Assembly: GCF_001705435.1 (NCBI RefSeq)
Contig: NZ_MDEN01000063.1
Span: forward strand, 1 to 64,000
Direction: 5' to 3'
From: Pseudomonas graminis
GTDB taxonomy: Bacteria; Pseudomonadota; Gammaproteobacteria; Pseudomonadales; Pseudomonadaceae
Length of the DNA stretch: 64,000 nucleotides
The notes beneath the pieces were generated by a model. That model was not told the origin of the DNA and searched no databases. It saw only the letters and a list, made by a program, of their open reading frames with translations. This document shows positions 9,781 to 22,137 of the stretch, piece by piece; position 1 is the stretch's first letter, and every line of letters starts with the position of its first letter. Made by a program: the position numbers and the translations under genes.

Positions 9781-11313
9781 TTACCGGGCCGAAGCGAGTT
9801 GAGTGAAGGCGGTGCCGAGCCATTGCTGCACGCCATGCATGGTCGCCGAGGAGGTGTCGAGGATCGGTTGCGGGTAGACGCCCAGCAGAATCAACAACAC
9901 CGCCAGACCCAGCACCATGATCAATTCCCGACCGTCCATGCCTTTATAGACCGCGTCGGATTTGGCCGGGCCGAAGTAGGCGCGGTGGATCATGATCAGC
10001 GAGTAGACAGAACCGAACACCAGGCCGGAGGTGGCGATGGCGGTGATCCATGGCGAGCTGACAAAGCTGCCAATCAGGATCAGGAATTCGCCAACGAAGT
10101 TACCGGTGCCTGGCAGGCCCAGCGAGGCGGCAGCGAAGAACAGGCTGATGGCCGGCAGGTACGCGATCTTGTTCCAAAGACCACCCATTTCGCGCATGTC
10201 GCGGGTGTGCAGGCGCTCGTACAGCTGGCCGCTGAGGATAAACAGCGCGGCGGCCGACAGACCGTGAGCGAGCATCTGAACGACGACGCCTTGCAGCGCC
10301 TGCTGGCTGCCGGAGTAGATGCCGATCAGCACGAAGCCCATGTGCGACACGCTGGAAAACGCGATCAGGCGCTTGATGTCGGTCTGGGCAAAGGCCAGGA
10401 AAGCACCGTAGAAGATACCAATCAGGCCCAGGACCATGGCGATTGGCGCGAACTCGGCCGAGGCATTCGGGAACAGCGGCAGGGCAAAACGCAGCAGACC
10501 ATACGCAGCGGTCTTCAACAGGATGCCCGCCAGGTCCACGGAACCGGCGGTCGGCGCCTGGGCGTGAGCGTCAGGCAACCAGGAGTGCAGCGGCACGATC
10601 GGCAGCTTCACCGCGAAAGCGATGAAAAAGCCCAGCATCAGGATGTATTCGGTGCCGTGGGACAGCTTGGTTTTCAACAGGTCCGCGTAACCGAAGGTGA
10701 TCACGCCGGTCTGGTTGAAGTGCACCAGCACCAGACCCAGGATCGCCACCAACATGATCAGGCCGCTGGCCTGAGTGAAGATGAAGAACTTGGTCGCTGC
10801 GTAGATCCGGGTCTTCTTGCCGTCTGCCGAGCTGTGACCCCAGAGTGCGATGAGGAAGTACATCGGCACCAGCATCATTTCCCAGAAGAAGAAGAACATG
10901 AACAGGTCGATGGCGAGGAACACGCCGACGACCCCGCCCAGGATCCACATCAGGTTCAGGTGGAAGAAGCCGACGTTGCGTTGAATCTCTTTCCACGAGC
11001 AGAGTACCGAGAGGATACCCAGCAGGCCGGTCAGCAGAATCATCAGCAGGGACAGGCCATCGAGCGCCAGGTGCACGCTGATGCCGAAGCGCTGGATCCA
11101 CTGGAGCTTGAATTCAAGGGCCCAGGTCGGATCGGCGCCCGGAGCAGGAGCATAGGTAAACGTACCGGTGCTCCAGACCCACAGGCCCAGAATCGTCTCG
11201 AGAGACATGGTCAACAGCGCAATCCAGCGCGGCAGGGTAGGGCCGAAGCGCTCACCTTGCCAGCACAGCAGGCCGCCGATGAAGGGGATCAGGATTAGCC
11301 AAGGCAGAATCAT
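9781..11313 (-). CDS. nuoM: NADH-quinone oxidoreductase subunit M
   Basis: 510-residue antiporter-like membrane subunit of complex I, homologous to NuoL and NuoN, forming one of the proton channels of the membrane arm. It carries the TM5 Glu motif [20 protein letters not shown], the Lys-bearing [18 protein letters not shown] motif, and [15 protein letters not shown]. Length is normal for the family. The start ATG is preceded by GGAATTGAGCCCGTC, with AAAGGAA a little upstream. It lies between nuoL (52 nt) and nuoN (7 nt). Confidence 0.97.
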   Translation of the reverse strand: MILPWLILIPFIGGLLCWQGERFGPTLPRWIALLTMSLETILGLWVWSTGTFTYAPAPGADPTWALEFKLQWIQRFGISVHLALDGLSLLMILLTGLLGILSVLCSWKEIQRNVGFFHLNLMWILGGVVGVFLAIDLFMFFFFWEMMLVPMYFLIALWGHSSADGKKTRIYAATKFFIFTQASGLIMLVAILGLVLVHFNQTGVITFGYADLLKTKLSHGTEYILMLGFFIAFAVKLPIVPLHSWLPDAHAQAPTAGSVDLAGILLKTAAYGLLRFALPLFPNASAEFAPIAMVLGLIGIFYGAFLAFAQTDIKRLIAFSSVSHMGFVLIGIYSGSQQALQGVVVQMLAHGLSAAALFILSGQLYERLHTRDMREMGGLWNKIAYLPAISLFFAAASLGLPGTGNFVGEFLILIGSFVSSPWITAIATSGLVFGSVYSLIMIHRAYFGPAKSDAVYKGMDGRELIMVLGLAVLLILLGVYPQPILDTSSATMHGVQQWLGTAFTQLASAR

Positions 11314-11365
11314 GACGGGCTCAATTCCTTTCGCAAAGTCGCAAGGTTCATGTCAAATCGACTCA

Positions 11366-13213
11366 TCAGACCAGCACAATCGCGCCGAGTACCAGTACGG
11401 CACCTGCGGCGATCGAAGCGGCGTACCAACGGAGCTGACCGGTTTCGGTGCGGGTCATCAAGCCGTTGCCTGCTTTGACCAGACGCGGAATCAGGCCAAT
11501 TGTGTGGTCGAGCGGGTCACTACGCAGGATGCGGCTGATCGCCAGGTAAGGTTTGACGAACAGCACGTCATACACCCAGTCGAATCCCCAGGCTGCGAAC
11601 CACCATGCGGACAGGAAACGACCCGGACCGCTGTTGGCGATGGCAGTGACCAGACGACGCTTGCCGAGGAACAGCACCGCCGCCAGCAGAATACCGGCCA
11701 GAGCGATGGCGCCCGAGGCGATTTCCAGACTGTGCTTGGCTTCGCCGCCCGCATGGCCCGCGCTTTCCGGTAGCACGCCGGCCAGTGGCGGATGAATCCA
11801 GGCGCCGATGAACGTCGACAGCACGATCAGCACACCCAGCGGTAACCAGTGGGAAATCCCGTGGCCGGCGTGGGCTTCGGTCTTCGCTTCGCCGTGGAAG
11901 GCGATGAAGATCAGGCGGAAAGTGTAGAGCGAGGTCATGAACGCACCGACCAGACCTGCATACAGCAGGTACTGATGGCCGCTGGCGAAGGCTTCCCAGA
12001 GGATTTCGTCTTTGGAGTAGAAGCCCGCGGTGACCAGCGGCAAGGCCGACAGCGCCGCGCCGCCGACGATGAAGCTGGCGTAGGCCAGTGGCAGTTTCTT
12101 CCACAGGCCGCCCATCTTGAAGATGTTCTGCTCGTGGTGGCACGCAACGATCACCGCACCGGACGCGAGGAACAGCAGCGCCTTGAAGAAGGCGTGGGTC
12201 ATCAGGTGGAAAATCGCGCCGTCCCAGGCGCCCACGCCCAACGCCAGGAACATGTAGCCAATCTGGCTCATGGTCGAGTAGGCGAGGATACGTTTGATGT
12301 CGGTCTGCACCAGTGCGGCGAAACCCGCCAGTACCAGGGTCACGCCGCCGACGATGCCTACCAGATGCAGGATGTCCGGAGCGAGGATGAACAGGCCGTG
12401 GGTCCGTGCGATCAGGTAAACGCCTGCGGTTACCATGGTCGCGGCGTGGATCAGTGCCGACACCGGGGTAGGACCGGCCATTGCGTCTGCCAGCCAGGTT
12501 TGCAGCGGCAGTTGCGCGGATTTACCGACCGCACCGCCCAGCAGCATCAGCGTGGCCAGCACGATCCAGAAATCACCGACCTTGAAGTGCTGTGGCGCAC
12601 GAACCAGCAATTCCTGAATGTTCAGCGTGCCCAGTTGCTGGAACAGAATGAACAGGCCGATGGCCATGAACACGTCGCCGATGCGGGTCACGATGAAGGC
12701 TTTTAGTGCGGCGTTGCCGTTGTTGCGGTTGCTGTAATAGAAACCGATCAACAGGTACGAGCACAGGCCCACGCCTTCCCAACCGAAGTAGATGAACAGC
12801 AGGTTGTCGCCCAGGATCAGGAACAACATGCTGGCAATGAACAGGTTGGTGTAGGCGAAGAAGCGCGAGTAGCCGTCTTCACCGCGCATGTACCACGAGG
12901 CGAACAGGTGAATGAGGAAGCCGACGCCGACCACCACACCGAGCATGGTGATGGACAGGCCATCGACATACAGGGCGAAGTTAGGCTCGAAGCCGTCCAC
13001 CGACATCCAGCGCCACAGCACCATGGTCAGGTGACCGCCTTCCGGTGGTGAGACGTTGAATTGCCAGATCACGTACGCGGCGACGATGGCCGACAGGCCA
13101 ATGGAACCCACGCCGATCAGGGCTGAAAGGTTTTCCGACCATTTGCCGCGCGAGAACGACAGCAGCAGGAAACCGATCAGGGGGAATACGAAAGTCAGAA
13201 AGAGTAGGTTCAT
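11366..13213 (-). CDS. nuoL: NADH-quinone oxidoreductase subunit L
   Basis: 615-residue distal antiporter-like subunit of complex I, with the long lateral amphipathic helix at its C-terminus. Family motifs seen are [52 protein letters not shown] and [16 protein letters not shown]. The Glu of GWEGVG and the Lys of the HAFFKALL helix belong to the proton path. Its ATG overlaps the nuoK stop by four bases, so the two are translationally coupled. Confidence 0.97.
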   Translation of the reverse strand: MNLLFLTFVFPLIGFLLLSFSRGKWSENLSALIGVGSIGLSAIVAAYVIWQFNVSPPEGGHLTMVLWRWMSVDGFEPNFALYVDGLSITMLGVVVGVGFLIHLFASWYMRGEDGYSRFFAYTNLFIASMLFLILGDNLLFIYFGWEGVGLCSYLLIGFYYSNRNNGNAALKAFIVTRIGDVFMAIGLFILFQQLGTLNIQELLVRAPQHFKVGDFWIVLATLMLLGGAVGKSAQLPLQTWLADAMAGPTPVSALIHAATMVTAGVYLIARTHGLFILAPDILHLVGIVGGVTLVLAGFAALVQTDIKRILAYSTMSQIGYMFLALGVGAWDGAIFHLMTHAFFKALLFLASGAVIVACHHEQNIFKMGGLWKKLPLAYASFIVGGAALSALPLVTAGFYSKDEILWEAFASGHQYLLYAGLVGAFMTSLYTFRLIFIAFHGEAKTEAHAGHGISHWLPLGVLIVLSTFIGAWIHPPLAGVLPESAGHAGGEAKHSLEIASGAIALAGILLAAVLFLGKRRLVTAIANSGPGRFLSAWWFAAWGFDWVYDVLFVKPYLAISRILRSDPLDHTIGLIPRLVKAGNGLMTRTETGQLRWYAASIAAGAVLVLGAIVLV

Positions 13214-13521
13214 CCGCGCATCTCGCTGGCAGCGTCGATATCGAGCGTGTGGAAGCGGCGATACAGTTGCAGCAGGATCGCCAGGCCAATACTGGCCTCG
13301 GCTGCGGCAAGGCTGATCACCAGAATGAACATGATCTGGCCGTCAGGCTGTGCCCAGCGGCTGCCCGCGACCACAAAGGCCAGCGCGGCTGCGTTCATCA
13401 TGATTTCCAGGCTCATTAACACGAACAGTATGTTGCGGCGTACCAACAGGCCCGCCAGGCCGAGGCAGAACAGGATGCCGGCGACCGCCAGACCATGTTC
13501 CAGAGGGATTGCTGAGTTCAT
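13210..13521 (-). CDS. nuoK: NADH-quinone oxidoreductase subunit K
   Basis: 102-residue small membrane subunit of complex I with three TM helices, next to NuoA/J/H at the quinone-arm junction. The two buried Glu of the family are present in [13 protein letters not shown] and [12 protein letters not shown]. The start is placed at [10 protein letters not shown] (13521), the conserved family N-terminus, with GGAGTAAAGCC just before it. A longer frame from 13554 would add 11 residues and overlap nuoJ. Confidence 0.97.
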   Translation of the reverse strand: MNSAIPLEHGLAVAGILFCLGLAGLLVRRNILFVLMSLEIMMNAAALAFVVAGSRWAQPDGQIMFILVISLAAAEASIGLAILLQLYRRFHTLDIDAASEMRG

Positions 13522-13525
13522 GGCT

Positions 13526-14026
13526 TTACTCCTTCGCCTCGTTACGGCCGACATGGAACGCCGTCACGGCTGCCGCAAGCAGCAGCATCGAGGCGAGTTC
13601 GACAACCAGCAGGTAAGGGCCAAACAGGCTGATGCCGACGGCTTTGGCGTCCACCGTGGTGTGACCGATGGAGGCGCCGGTGGAGTTGGCAAACAGCACG
13701 TAGATCAACTCCGCCAACAGCAGGCCGCCCAGCAGAATCGGGCCGAGCCAGATGCCGGGTTTGAGCCAGGCGCGTTCTTGTTGAACCGAGGCCGGGCCCA
13801 GGTTCAGCATCATCACCACGAAGACGAACAGCACCATGATGGCGCCAGCATAGGCGATCACTTCAAGCGCACCGGCAAACGGCGCGCCGAGGCTGAAGAA
13901 GGTCATGGCCACGGCGATCAGCGAAATGATCAGGTAGAGCAGGGCGTGCACCGGGTTCGTGTTAGTGATCACCCGAAGGGTGGCCACCACAGCGATGCCG
14001 GATGCGAAATAGAAAGCGAATTCCAT
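13526..14026 (-). CDS. nuoJ: NADH-quinone oxidoreductase subunit J
   Basis: 166-residue membrane subunit of complex I with five TM helices. The conserved TM3 segment [20 protein letters not shown] contains the pi-bulge linked to quinone-coupled conformational change. The N-terminus [13 protein letters not shown] is typical. It lies 9 nt after nuoI with the RBS TAAGGAAGAA overlapping that stop, and 4 nt before nuoK. Confidence 0.97.
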   Translation of the reverse strand: MEFAFYFASGIAVVATLRVITNTNPVHALLYLIISLIAVAMTFFSLGAPFAGALEVIAYAGAIMVLFVFVVMMLNLGPASVQQERAWLKPGIWLGPILLGGLLLAELIYVLFANSTGASIGHTTVDAKAVGISLFGPYLLVVELASMLLLAAAVTAFHVGRNEAKE

Positions 14027-14035
14027 CTTTCTTCC

Positions 14036-14584
14036 TTAAGGCAGCAAGCTCTTGACGTTGATGGGCTGGGCTTCGTTCTGTGCATCGCCTTTCGGCTTGC
14101 CGGCGATGGCCATCCCCGCAACGCGGTAGAAGTTGTAATCAGGGTTCTTGCCGGGGCCGGAGATCAGCAGATCTTCCTTCTCGTACACCAGATCCTGACG
14201 TTTGAACTCGGCCATCTCGAAATCCGGTGTCAGCTGGATTGCGGTGGTCGGGCAAGCTTCCTCACACATGCCGCAGAAGATGCAACGCGAGAAATTGATG
14301 CGGAAGAACTCCGGGTACCAACGACCGTCGTCGCTCTCGGCCTTCTGCAGCGAGATGCAACCCACCGGGCACGCCACGGCGCACAGGTTGCAGGCCACGC
14401 AGCGCTCTTCGCCGTCAGGGTCGCGGGTCAGGACGATGCGGCCACGGTAGCGCGGCGGCAGATAGACCTGTTCTTCCGGATATTGCAGGGTGTCACGCTT
14501 ACGGAAGCCATGGCCGAAGACCATGATCAGGCTGCGCAGCTGGGTACCCGTACCCTTAACGATGTCGCCAATATATTTGAACAT
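14036..14584 (-). CDS. nuoI: NADH-quinone oxidoreductase subunit I
   Basis: 182-residue peripheral subunit carrying two [4Fe-4S] clusters (N6a and N6b) on the electron path to N2. Two ferredoxin motifs are intact: [15 protein letters not shown] (62-76) and [12 protein letters not shown] (101-112), each with CxxCxxC and a distal CP. The N-terminal amphipathic helix is present. It lies 11 nt downstream of nuoH. Confidence 0.97.
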   Translation of the reverse strand: MFKYIGDIVKGTGTQLRSLIMVFGHGFRKRDTLQYPEEQVYLPPRYRGRIVLTRDPDGEERCVACNLCAVACPVGCISLQKAESDDGRWYPEFFRINFSRCIFCGMCEEACPTTAIQLTPDFEMAEFKRQDLVYEKEDLLISGPGKNPDYNFYRVAGMAIAGKPKGDAQNEAQPINVKSLLP

Positions 14585-14595
14585 GGGTCAAATCC

Positions 14596-15585
14596 TCACT
14601 GAGCCGCCAGGACGACCGCAGCGGTCACCAGCAAATTGATCAGGGTCAGTGGCAAGCAGAACTTCCAGCTGAAATCCATCACCTGGTCATAACGCGGACG
14701 AGGGATCGAAGCACGCAACAGGATGAACAGCATGATGAAGAACGCGGTTTTCAGGGCAAACCACATGAACGACAGTTGCGGCAGGATATCGAACGGGCCG
14801 TGCCAGCCACCGAAGAACAAGGTCACCAGCAGCGCCGAGATCAGGATGATGCCGATGTACTCACCGACGAAGAACATGCCCCATTTCATGCCGGCGTATT
14901 CAATGTGGTAACCGTCGGCCAGTTCCTGTTCCGCTTCCGGCTGGTCGAACGGGTGACGGTGAGTCACGGCGACGCCAGCGATGAAGAAGGTACAGAAGCC
15001 AAAGAACTGCGGAATGATGAACCACAGGTGATCGGCCTGGTACTTGACGATGTCGCCCATGTTGAACGAACCGACCTGCACCACGATGCCCATCAGCGAC
15101 AGGCCGAGGAACACTTCATAGGACACGGTCTGCGCCGAGGCGCGCAAGCTGCCCAGGAGGGCGTACTTGTTGTTCGATGACCAGCCGGCGAACAGCACCG
15201 CATAGACCGAGAGACCGGCCATGGCGAAGAAGAACAGCAGGCCGATGTTCAGGTCGGCGACCACCCAGGTCTGGGTCACCGGGATAACCGAGAACGCGAT
15301 CAACAGCGCGCTCATGGCCACCACCGGCGCCAGGGTGAAGATCACCCGGTCGACGAAGGGCGGGTTCCAGTCCTCTTTAAAGAACATCTTCAGCATGTCG
15401 GCAGCAATCTGGAACATGCCGAACGGCCCGACGCGGTTCGGCCCGTAACGGTCCTGCCACCAGCCCAGCAGACGGCGTTCGACGAAGCTGAGCAGCGCGC
15501 CGCAGACCACCACGGCGAGCAGCACCACGATGGCCTTGACGACAGCGATGATCGAGTCGATCACTTCAGGGGTGAACCAGGTCAT
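14596..15585 (-). CDS. nuoH: NADH-quinone oxidoreductase subunit H
   Basis: 329-residue membrane subunit with eight TM helices that forms much of the quinone-binding chamber. Conserved signatures are [30 protein letters not shown], and the acidic loop [20 protein letters not shown] next to the E-channel. The ATG overlaps the nuoG stop by four bases, so the genes are coupled. Length is normal. Confidence 0.97.
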   Translation of the reverse strand: MTWFTPEVIDSIIAVVKAIVVLLAVVVCGALLSFVERRLLGWWQDRYGPNRVGPFGMFQIAADMLKMFFKEDWNPPFVDRVIFTLAPVVAMSALLIAFSVIPVTQTWVVADLNIGLLFFFAMAGLSVYAVLFAGWSSNNKYALLGSLRASAQTVSYEVFLGLSLMGIVVQVGSFNMGDIVKYQADHLWFIIPQFFGFCTFFIAGVAVTHRHPFDQPEAEQELADGYHIEYAGMKWGMFFVGEYIGIILISALLVTLFFGGWHGPFDILPQLSFMWFALKTAFFIMLFILLRASIPRPRYDQVMDFSWKFCLPLTLINLLVTAAVVLAAQ

Positions 15586-18293
15586 TGAGCGGCCTCCTGC
15601 ACTGCATCAACGGTTTTGCCGAACAGCGCCGGAGGAATACCGGCCAGACCGGACGGCAGCGCCACCAGGCCTGCGCCCAGTTCTTCGCTGATGCGCAGCG
15701 GCAGACGCAGTGTCTGCCCGGCAACGCTCAGGCTGAGCAAGGCGCCTTCGTTGACACCCAGACGGTCCGCTTCTGACTTGGCCAGCGCCACATAGGCCTG
15801 GGGGATGCGCTCTTGAACCGGTGCGGCTTTGGAGGAGGTCTCCTCGCTGCCGAACAGGTGGTAGAACGGCACGACCTGCCAGGTACCTTGTGCAGGGGAG
15901 AAGGCCCGCGGCACGTTGGCGAACCAGCCCAGCTTGTCGCCGCTGCTTTCGATCAGGCGGACGCCCGGATCGCCGGCACGCAGGTGACCGCCGACTTCGT
16001 CCTGGAACTTGTTCCACGCCTGTGGCGAGTTCCAGCCCGGCGACCAGGCAAACGGCACCTGGGAACGCGGTTCGGCAGAGCCCGAATAACCTTCCATCGA
16101 GAAGGCGAACGCGGTGTCGATGTCCTGCGGCATACGGGGTTCGTGCACGCTGATGTTGGCGCGCATGGCGGTCCGGCCGCTGTAACGCAGCGGTTCGCGT
16201 GCCAGCTTCAGGCCCTTGATGCGGAACGCGGCAGACGGCGCGGCACCGACGATGCCCGCCAGTTGCGGATTGCTCGCGGCGCAGGCAGCGGTGACGTTGT
16301 CGAGCTGGGTCCAGTCAACCGGCTGATTCAACAGGGTGGCGCGCAGGGCATGCAGCCAGCGCCAGCCTTCGTGAACCAGAATGCTCGCGTCCAGATACGT
16401 CGGATCAAAGACCTGGAAGAAGCGCTGGGCGCGGCCTTCCTGGCTGACCAGCGTACCGTCGCCTTCGGCAAAGCTTGCGGCCGGCAGCACCAGGTGCGCG
16501 CGGTCGGTGGTCGCGGTCTTCTGATGATCGGCAACGATCACCACTTTCGCGGCCTTCAGTGCAGCCTCGACCGTCGCAGCGTCAACACGGGTGAACAGAT
16601 CGTTTTCCAGCACGACGATGGCGTCGGCCTGGCCCGAAATCACGGCCTGCAGCGCAGCGTCGACCGAGTCGCCACCGAACAGGGTCAAGCCCATGCTGTT
16701 GGCTTCCGGCACGATCAGGCTCAGCGAACCCTGCTTGTCGCGCAGCTTCAAGGCCTTGGCGATGTTCGCCGCCGCTTCGATCAGCGCGTTCGAGCCCAGC
16801 GAGGCGCCGGACACGATCAGTGGGCGCTTGGCTTCAAGCAACGCAGCAGCAATGCGCTCGGCCAGTTCCAGCGCTTCGCTGTCCAGACCAACAACGGCCG
16901 GGGCGCTCGGGTCGATGGCGTGGGCCACGGCGAAACCGATGCGCGCCAGATCATCGGGCGCCGCGTGCACGCACTCCTCGGCGATGTCGTCGAGGCGGGT
17001 GTCGGTCAGGCTGGCGATGAACAGTGGGTTCAGCTCGTGCTGACCGATATTTTTGACCGCAGCGTCCAGCCACGGTTGGACTTTCATCGCAGCGGCCATG
17101 TCTTCGGCTTTGTTCTTCACCGACTGACGCAGGCCGAGGGCCATGCGCGCAGCGGTCTGGGTGACGTCTTCACCGAGAATGAACACGGCGTCGTGCTCTT
17201 CGACTTCACGCAGCGTCGGGATCGGCAGCGGGCTGTCTTTCAGCACCTGAGCGATCAGGCGCAGACGCTCCAGCTCACCGGCCTCGATGCCCGAGTAGAA
17301 GTGCTCGGCACCGACCAGCTCGCGCAGGGCGAAGTTGCTTTCCAGGCTGGCGCGCGGCGAACCGATGCCGACGATGTTGCGCCCGCGCAGCAGGTCAGCG
17401 GCCTTGTCCAGCGCAGCGTCCAGGCCCAGCTTGGTGCCTTCGGCCAGCGGCTGGCGTGGACGGTCCGTGCGGTTGACGTAGCCATAACCGAAACGGCCGC
17501 GGTCGCAGAGGAAATACTGGTTCACCGAACCGTTGTAGCGGTTCTCGATACGGCGGATTTCACCATAACGTTCGCCCGGGCTGATGTTGCAGCCACTTGA
17601 GCAGCCGTGGCAGATGCTCGGCGAGAACTGCATGTCCCATTTCCGGTTGTAGCGCTCGGAGTGGGTCTTGTCGGTGAACACACCGGTCGGGCAGACCTCG
17701 GTGAGGTTGCCTGAGAACTCGCTTTCCAGGGTGCCGTCTTCAACGCGACCGAAGTACACGTTGTCATGGGCGCCGAACACGCCGAGGTCAGTACCGCCGG
17801 CGTAGTCCTTATAGAAGCGCACGCAGCGATAGCAGGCGATGCAGCGGTTCATCTCGTGTGCGATGAACGGCCCCAGTTCCTGATTCTGGTGGGTGCGTTT
17901 GGTGAAGCGATAGCGGCGCTCGTTGTGGCCGGTCATCACCGTCATGTCCTGCAAATGACAGTGACCGCCTTCCTCGCAGACCGGGCAGTCGTGCGGGTGG
18001 TTTGTCATCAGCCATTCGACGACGCTGGCGCGAAACGCCTTGGATTCGTCGTCTTCGATGGAGATCCAGGTGTTGTCAGTGGCGGGCGTCATGCAGGACA
18101 TGACGATACGACCACGGGTGTCGTTCTCGTCGGTGTACTGCTTGACCGCGCACTGGCGACAGGCGCCAACACTGCCAAGTGCCGGATGCCAGCAGAAATA
18201 AGGGATGTCGAGGCCCAGCGACAGACATGCCTGTAACAGGTTGTCTGCGCCATCGACTTCGAGCGCTTTGCCGTCTACGTGGATAGTGGCCAT
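15582..18293 (-). CDS. nuoG: NADH-quinone oxidoreductase subunit G
   Basis: 903-residue, largest subunit of the hydrophilic arm. The N-terminal [2Fe-2S] ferredoxin domain has Cys in PYFCWHP, GACRQC and MSCMTP. Then come the His/Cys [4Fe-4S] site [14 protein letters not shown], a [4Fe-4S] site [11 protein letters not shown], and the extra N7 cluster motif CHGCSSGC found in the E. coli-like branch. A molybdopterin-oxidoreductase-like domain without cofactor follows. The gap to nuoF is 133 nt, the longest in the operon, and contains a hairpin. Confidence 0.97.
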   Translation of the reverse strand: MATIHVDGKALEVDGADNLLQACLSLGLDIPYFCWHPALGSVGACRQCAVKQYTDENDTRGRIVMSCMTPATDNTWISIEDDESKAFRASVVEWLMTNHPHDCPVCEEGGHCHLQDMTVMTGHNERRYRFTKRTHQNQELGPFIAHEMNRCIACYRCVRFYKDYAGGTDLGVFGAHDNVYFGRVEDGTLESEFSGNLTEVCPTGVFTDKTHSERYNRKWDMQFSPSICHGCSSGCNISPGERYGEIRRIENRYNGSVNQYFLCDRGRFGYGYVNRTDRPRQPLAEGTKLGLDAALDKAADLLRGRNIVGIGSPRASLESNFALRELVGAEHFYSGIEAGELERLRLIAQVLKDSPLPIPTLREVEEHDAVFILGEDVTQTAARMALGLRQSVKNKAEDMAAAMKVQPWLDAAVKNIGQHELNPLFIASLTDTRLDDIAEECVHAAPDDLARIGFAVAHAIDPSAPAVVGLDSEALELAERIAAALLEAKRPLIVSGASLGSNALIEAAANIAKALKLRDKQGSLSLIVPEANSMGLTLFGGDSVDAALQAVISGQADAIVVLENDLFTRVDAATVEAALKAAKVVIVADHQKTATTDRAHLVLPAASFAEGDGTLVSQEGRAQRFFQVFDPTYLDASILVHEGWRWLHALRATLLNQPVDWTQLDNVTAACAASNPQLAGIVGAAPSAAFRIKGLKLAREPLRYSGRTAMRANISVHEPRMPQDIDTAFAFSMEGYSGSAEPRSQVPFAWSPGWNSPQAWNKFQDEVGGHLRAGDPGVRLIESSGDKLGWFANVPRAFSPAQGTWQVVPFYHLFGSEETSSKAAPVQERIPQAYVALAKSEADRLGVNEGALLSLSVAGQTLRLPLRISEELGAGLVALPSGLAGIPPALFGKTVDAVQEAAQ

Positions 18294-18386
18294 GGTTCAA
18301 AGTTCTTCGTTGGCCCGGTGTCAGCGGGCGTGGCTAATGGAATCTCGGTGCCATCCGACTCAAACAGCCTCGCGGCGTCGTCGGAT

Positions 18387-18413
18387 GCAAGGAAGGCGGC
18401 CTTGAGAGCCGCC
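18387..18413 (-). promoter_or_regulatory. intra-operon hairpin between nuoF and nuoG
   Basis: On the minus strand GGCGGC/GCCGCC with loop TCTCAAG is followed by TTCCTTGC. It lies 13 nt past the nuoF stop. The T-run is weak, so it looks more like an RNA-processing or attenuation element than a full terminator. The rest of the 133-nt gap (18294-18426) shows no gene. Confidence 0.5.
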
Positions 18414-18426
18414 GACCGTTATCGTG

Positions 18427-19785
18427 TTATGCGCCGACCACGGTCGGACTGATGACCTGATTGAGGTCGCCCGCACGTGCCGGTGCGATGCCTGCCTCGA
18501 ATTCCGGCCGGAAATACTTGATCGCGCTGCCCAGAGGTTCCACGGCGCCCGGTGCGTGGGCGCAGAAGGTTTTGCCTGGGCCGAGGAAGTTGACCAACCC
18601 CAGCAGCGTCTCGATATCGCCCGGTTGACCCTGGCCATTCTCGAGGGCGCGCAGCATTTTCACGCTCCACGGCAAGCCATCGCGGCACGGCGTGCAGAAA
18701 CCGCACGACTCCTGGGCGAAGAACTCTTCCATGTTGCGCAGCAGCGAAACCATGTTGACCTTGTCGTCCACCGCCATCGCCAGACCGGTACCCATCCGGG
18801 TGCCGACCTTGGCCACGCCGCCGGCGTAGAACTGGCAATCGAGGTGTTCCGGCAACAGGAAACCGGTACCGGCGCCGCCGGGCTGCCAGCACTTGAGCTT
18901 GAAGCCGTCGCGCATGCCACCGGCGTAGTCTTCGAACAGCTCGCGAGCGGGGAGGCCGAACGGCAGTTCCCACAGGCCAGGGTTCTTCACCTTGCCGGAG
19001 AAGCCCATCAGCTTGGTGCCGTGGTCTTCGCTGCCTTCGCGGGCGAGGGACTTGTACCAGTCGTTACCGTTGTTAACGATGGCCGGGACGTTGCACAGGG
19101 TTTCGACGTTGTTCACGCAAGTCGGCTTGCCCCATACGCCCACCGCAGCGGGGAAAGGCGGCTTGGAGCGCGGATTGGCGCGACGGCCTTCGAGGGAGTT
19201 GATCAGCGCGGTTTCTTCACCGCAGATGTAACGCCCTGCACCGGTGTGCACGATCAGCTCGAAATCAAAACCGCTCCCGAGGATGTTCTTGCCCAGCAGG
19301 CCGGCGGCTTCGGCTTCTTTCACCGCGCGGCGCAGGTGCACCGCCGCAGTGGTGTATTCGCCGCGCAGGAAGATGTAACCGCGGTAGGCCTTCAGCGCGC
19401 GCGCACTGATCAGCATGCCCTCGATCAGCAGATGGGGCTGTTGCTCCATCAGCATGCGGTCTTTCCAGGTGTTCGGCTCCATCTCATCGGCGTTACACAG
19501 CAGGTAACGGATGTTCATGGATTCGTCTTTGGGCATCAGCCCCCACTTCACGCCCGTGGGAAAACCTGCACCGCCGCGGCCTTTAAGGCCGGAGTCTTTG
19601 ACAGCCTGGACGATTTCGTCCGGCGACAGCGTCGCAAACGCTTTGCGCGCCGCGGCGTAGCCGTCTTTCTTCTGGTATTCATCGAGCCATACCGGCTCGC
19701 CGTCATCGCGCAGACGCCAGGTCAGCGGATGGGTTTCCGGGGCGCGAGTGATGAGGTTGGCGGGGCCGAAGGAAGTGATGGTCAT
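18427..19785 (-). CDS. nuoF: NADH-quinone oxidoreductase subunit F
   Basis: 452-residue subunit that binds NADH and FMN and carries [4Fe-4S] cluster N3. The glycine-rich nucleotide/FMN site [13 protein letters not shown] (66-78), the FMN motif [13 protein letters not shown] and the cluster motif [11 protein letters not shown] (near 355) with the distal Cys in TFCAHA are all present. It overlaps the nuoE stop by four bases, so the two subunits of the NADH-dehydrogenase module are coupled. Confidence 0.97.
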   Translation of the reverse strand: MTITSFGPANLITRAPETHPLTWRLRDDGEPVWLDEYQKKDGYAAARKAFATLSPDEIVQAVKDSGLKGRGGAGFPTGVKWGLMPKDESMNIRYLLCNADEMEPNTWKDRMLMEQQPHLLIEGMLISARALKAYRGYIFLRGEYTTAAVHLRRAVKEAEAAGLLGKNILGSGFDFELIVHTGAGRYICGEETALINSLEGRRANPRSKPPFPAAVGVWGKPTCVNNVETLCNVPAIVNNGNDWYKSLAREGSEDHGTKLMGFSGKVKNPGLWELPFGLPARELFEDYAGGMRDGFKLKCWQPGGAGTGFLLPEHLDCQFYAGGVAKVGTRMGTGLAMAVDDKVNMVSLLRNMEEFFAQESCGFCTPCRDGLPWSVKMLRALENGQGQPGDIETLLGLVNFLGPGKTFCAHAPGAVEPLGSAIKYFRPEFEAGIAPARAGDLNQVISPTVVGA

Positions 19786-20279
19786 ACGTAACCCTCCAGC
19801 AGCGGGGCGACGCCCGCGGGCTGCAGATTGCCGAAAGTATCGTCGTCGATCATCACCGCCGGCGCCTTGTCACAGTTGCCCAGGCAGCAGGCCGGCAACA
19901 GCGTGAAGCGGCCGTCGGCGGTGGTCTGACCCAGGCCGATGCCCAGCTTGCTCTGAATCTCGCTGACGATGTCTTCGTGACCGGCGATGAAACAGACCAT
20001 GCTGTTGCAGACGCGAATGATGTGGCGGCCCACCGGCTGACGGAAGATCTGGCTATAAAATGTCGCCACGCCTTCAACGTCGCTGGCAGGGATGCCCAGC
20101 ACTTCACCGATGGCGTAGATGGCGCCGTCCGGCACCCAGCCGCGTTCTTTCTGGACGATTTTCAGGGCTTCGATGGACGCCGCACGCGGGTCCTCGTAGT
20201 GATGCATTTCGTGCTCGATGGCCGAGCGCTCGGATTCGCTCAGGGCGAAACGGTCTGTCTGGATAAGCGTGCTGTTCAT
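19782..20279 (-). CDS. nuoE: NADH-quinone oxidoreductase subunit E
   Basis: 165-residue thioredoxin-like [2Fe-2S] subunit (cluster N1a) that pairs with NuoF. The four cluster Cys are visible in [10 protein letters not shown] (the first Cys of that stretch is the likely ligand with its partner five residues on) and [11 protein letters not shown]. The N-terminal helical part ([18 protein letters not shown]) is typical. It starts 2 nt after the nuoCD stop. Confidence 0.96.
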   Translation of the reverse strand: MNSTLIQTDRFALSESERSAIEHEMHHYEDPRAASIEALKIVQKERGWVPDGAIYAIGEVLGIPASDVEGVATFYSQIFRQPVGRHIIRVCNSMVCFIAGHEDIVSEIQSKLGIGLGQTTADGRFTLLPACCLGNCDKAPAVMIDDDTFGNLQPAGVAPLLEGYV

Positions 20280-20281
20280 GC

Positions 20282-22063
20282 TTAGCGGTCCACGTCGGCC
20301 ATAACGAAATCGATACTACCCAGGTACGCGATCAAGTCCGCGACCATGCTGCCTTTGATCACCGAAGGGATCTGCTGCAGGTGCGGGTAGCTTGGGGTGC
20401 GAATCCGGGTACGGTAGCTCATGGTGCCGCCGTCGCTCGTCAGGTAATAACTGTTGATGCCCTTGGTCGCCTCGATCATCTGGAAGGATTCGTTGGCCGG
20501 CATGACCGGGCCCCACGAAACCTGCAGGAAGTGCGTGATCAGGGTTTCGATGTGCTGCAGGGTGCGTTCTTTCGGCGGCGGCGTGGTCAGCGGGTGATCC
20601 GCCTTGTACGGCCCGGCCGGCATGTTGCGCATGCACTGCTCGATGATCTTCAGGCTCTGGCGCATCTCTTCGACACGCACGATGCAGCGATCGTAGGCGT
20701 CGCCATCGTGGGCCAGGGGCACTTCGAACTCGAAGTTCTCGTAACCCGAATACGGACGCGCCTTGCGCAGGTCGAAGTCCAGACCGGTCGCCCGCAGGCT
20801 AGGCCCGGTGACGCCCCATTCCAGCGCTTCCTTGGTGTTGTACGCGGCAACGCCGACGGTACGACCTTTGAGGATGCTGTTTTGCAGGGCCGCTTTGGTG
20901 TACTCGTCCAGACGCTTGGGCATCCAGTCGATGAAGTCCTTGACCAGTTTCTCCCAGCCGCGGGGCAGGTCGTGGGCAACGCCGCCGATACGGAACCAGG
21001 CCGGGTGCAGGCGGAAACCGGTGACGGCTTCGATCACGGTGTAGGCGCGCTGACGGTCAGTGAACGTGAAGAACACCGGGGTCATGGCGCCGACGTCCTG
21101 GATGTAGGTCCCCAGGAACAGCAGGTGGCTGGTGATGCGGAAGAACTCGGACATCATGATGCGGATGACGTTGACCCGATCCGGCACGGTGATGCCGGCC
21201 AGTTTCTCGACCGAGAGCACGTACGGCAGGTTGTTCATCACGCCGCCGAGGTAATCGATGCGGTCGGTGTACGGAATGTAGCTGTGCCAGGACTGGCGCT
21301 CGGCCATCTTCTCGGCGCCACGGTGGTGGTAACCGATGTCCGGCACGCAGTCGACAATCTCTTCGCCGTCCAGCTGCAGGATGATGCGGAATGCACCGTG
21401 GGCCGAAGGGTGGTTCGGGCCCAGGTTGAGGAACATGTAGTCCTCGTTGGTGCCGGAACGCTTCATGCCCCAGTCTTCCGGACGGAACCGCGCGGCTTCC
21501 TCTTCCAGTTGTTGCTTGGCGAGGGTCAGGCTGTAAGGGTCGAATTCGGTGGCACGGGCCGGGAAATCCTTGCGCAGCGGGTGACCTTCCCAAGTCGGCG
21601 GCATCATGATGCGGGTCAGGTGCGGGTGGCCCGGGAAGTCGATCCCGAACATGTCCCACACTTCACGCTCGTACCAGTTGGCGTTTGGCCAGATGCCGGT
21701 CACGGTCGGCATGCTCAGGTCGGTTTCGGAAAGCGCAACCTTGATCATCACGTCACTGTTACGTTCTATCGACATCAGGTGATAGAACACGGTGAAGTCG
21801 GCGTCCGGCAGGCCACGGCGCTTGGTGCGCAGGCGTTCATCGACGCCGTGCAGGTCGTACAGCATCACGTACGGCTTGGGCATCTGACGCAGGAAGGTCA
21901 GGATTTCAATCAGCCGCGCACGTTGCACCCACAGCACGGGCATGCCGGTGACGGTGGACTGGGCGCTGAAGGCTTCAGCGCCAAAACGGTTATGGAGTTC
22001 AACGACGACCTCTTGGTCGTCAGCCTTGTGAGGCGGGATGTACAGAGCGGTGTCTGCAGTCAT
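20282..22063 (-). CDS. nuoC: NADH-quinone oxidoreductase subunits C and D, fused
   Basis: 593-residue fusion usual in gammaproteobacteria (nuoCD). The C part (about 1-190) carries the 30-kDa subunit signature [16 protein letters not shown]. The D part (from about 205) is the 49-kDa subunit that forms the quinone pocket beside cluster N2, with [12 protein letters not shown] near its start and the conserved [11 protein letters not shown] and [11 protein letters not shown] segments. The C-terminus ends in the conserved [11 protein letters not shown]. The 75-nt gap to nuoB has no gene. Confidence 0.97.
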   Translation of the reverse strand: MTADTALYIPPHKADDQEVVVELHNRFGAEAFSAQSTVTGMPVLWVQRARLIEILTFLRQMPKPYVMLYDLHGVDERLRTKRRGLPDADFTVFYHLMSIERNSDVMIKVALSETDLSMPTVTGIWPNANWYEREVWDMFGIDFPGHPHLTRIMMPPTWEGHPLRKDFPARATEFDPYSLTLAKQQLEEEAARFRPEDWGMKRSGTNEDYMFLNLGPNHPSAHGAFRIILQLDGEEIVDCVPDIGYHHRGAEKMAERQSWHSYIPYTDRIDYLGGVMNNLPYVLSVEKLAGITVPDRVNVIRIMMSEFFRITSHLLFLGTYIQDVGAMTPVFFTFTDRQRAYTVIEAVTGFRLHPAWFRIGGVAHDLPRGWEKLVKDFIDWMPKRLDEYTKAALQNSILKGRTVGVAAYNTKEALEWGVTGPSLRATGLDFDLRKARPYSGYENFEFEVPLAHDGDAYDRCIVRVEEMRQSLKIIEQCMRNMPAGPYKADHPLTTPPPKERTLQHIETLITHFLQVSWGPVMPANESFQMIEATKGINSYYLTSDGGTMSYRTRIRTPSYPHLQQIPSVIKGSMVADLIAYLGSIDFVMADVDR

Positions 22064-22137
22064 AGGTCTCGATCGCTATCGGTCAACGTACAGAATGAAC
22101 CCAGGTTCAGGCTTCTTTTTGTAAAAGAAAAACTGGA

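Noticed and set aside
9799..11298. 499-codon plus-strand frame opposite nuoM
   Set aside because: Composition is that of a reverse-strand shadow (Gln/His/Arg-rich), and nuoM is certain.
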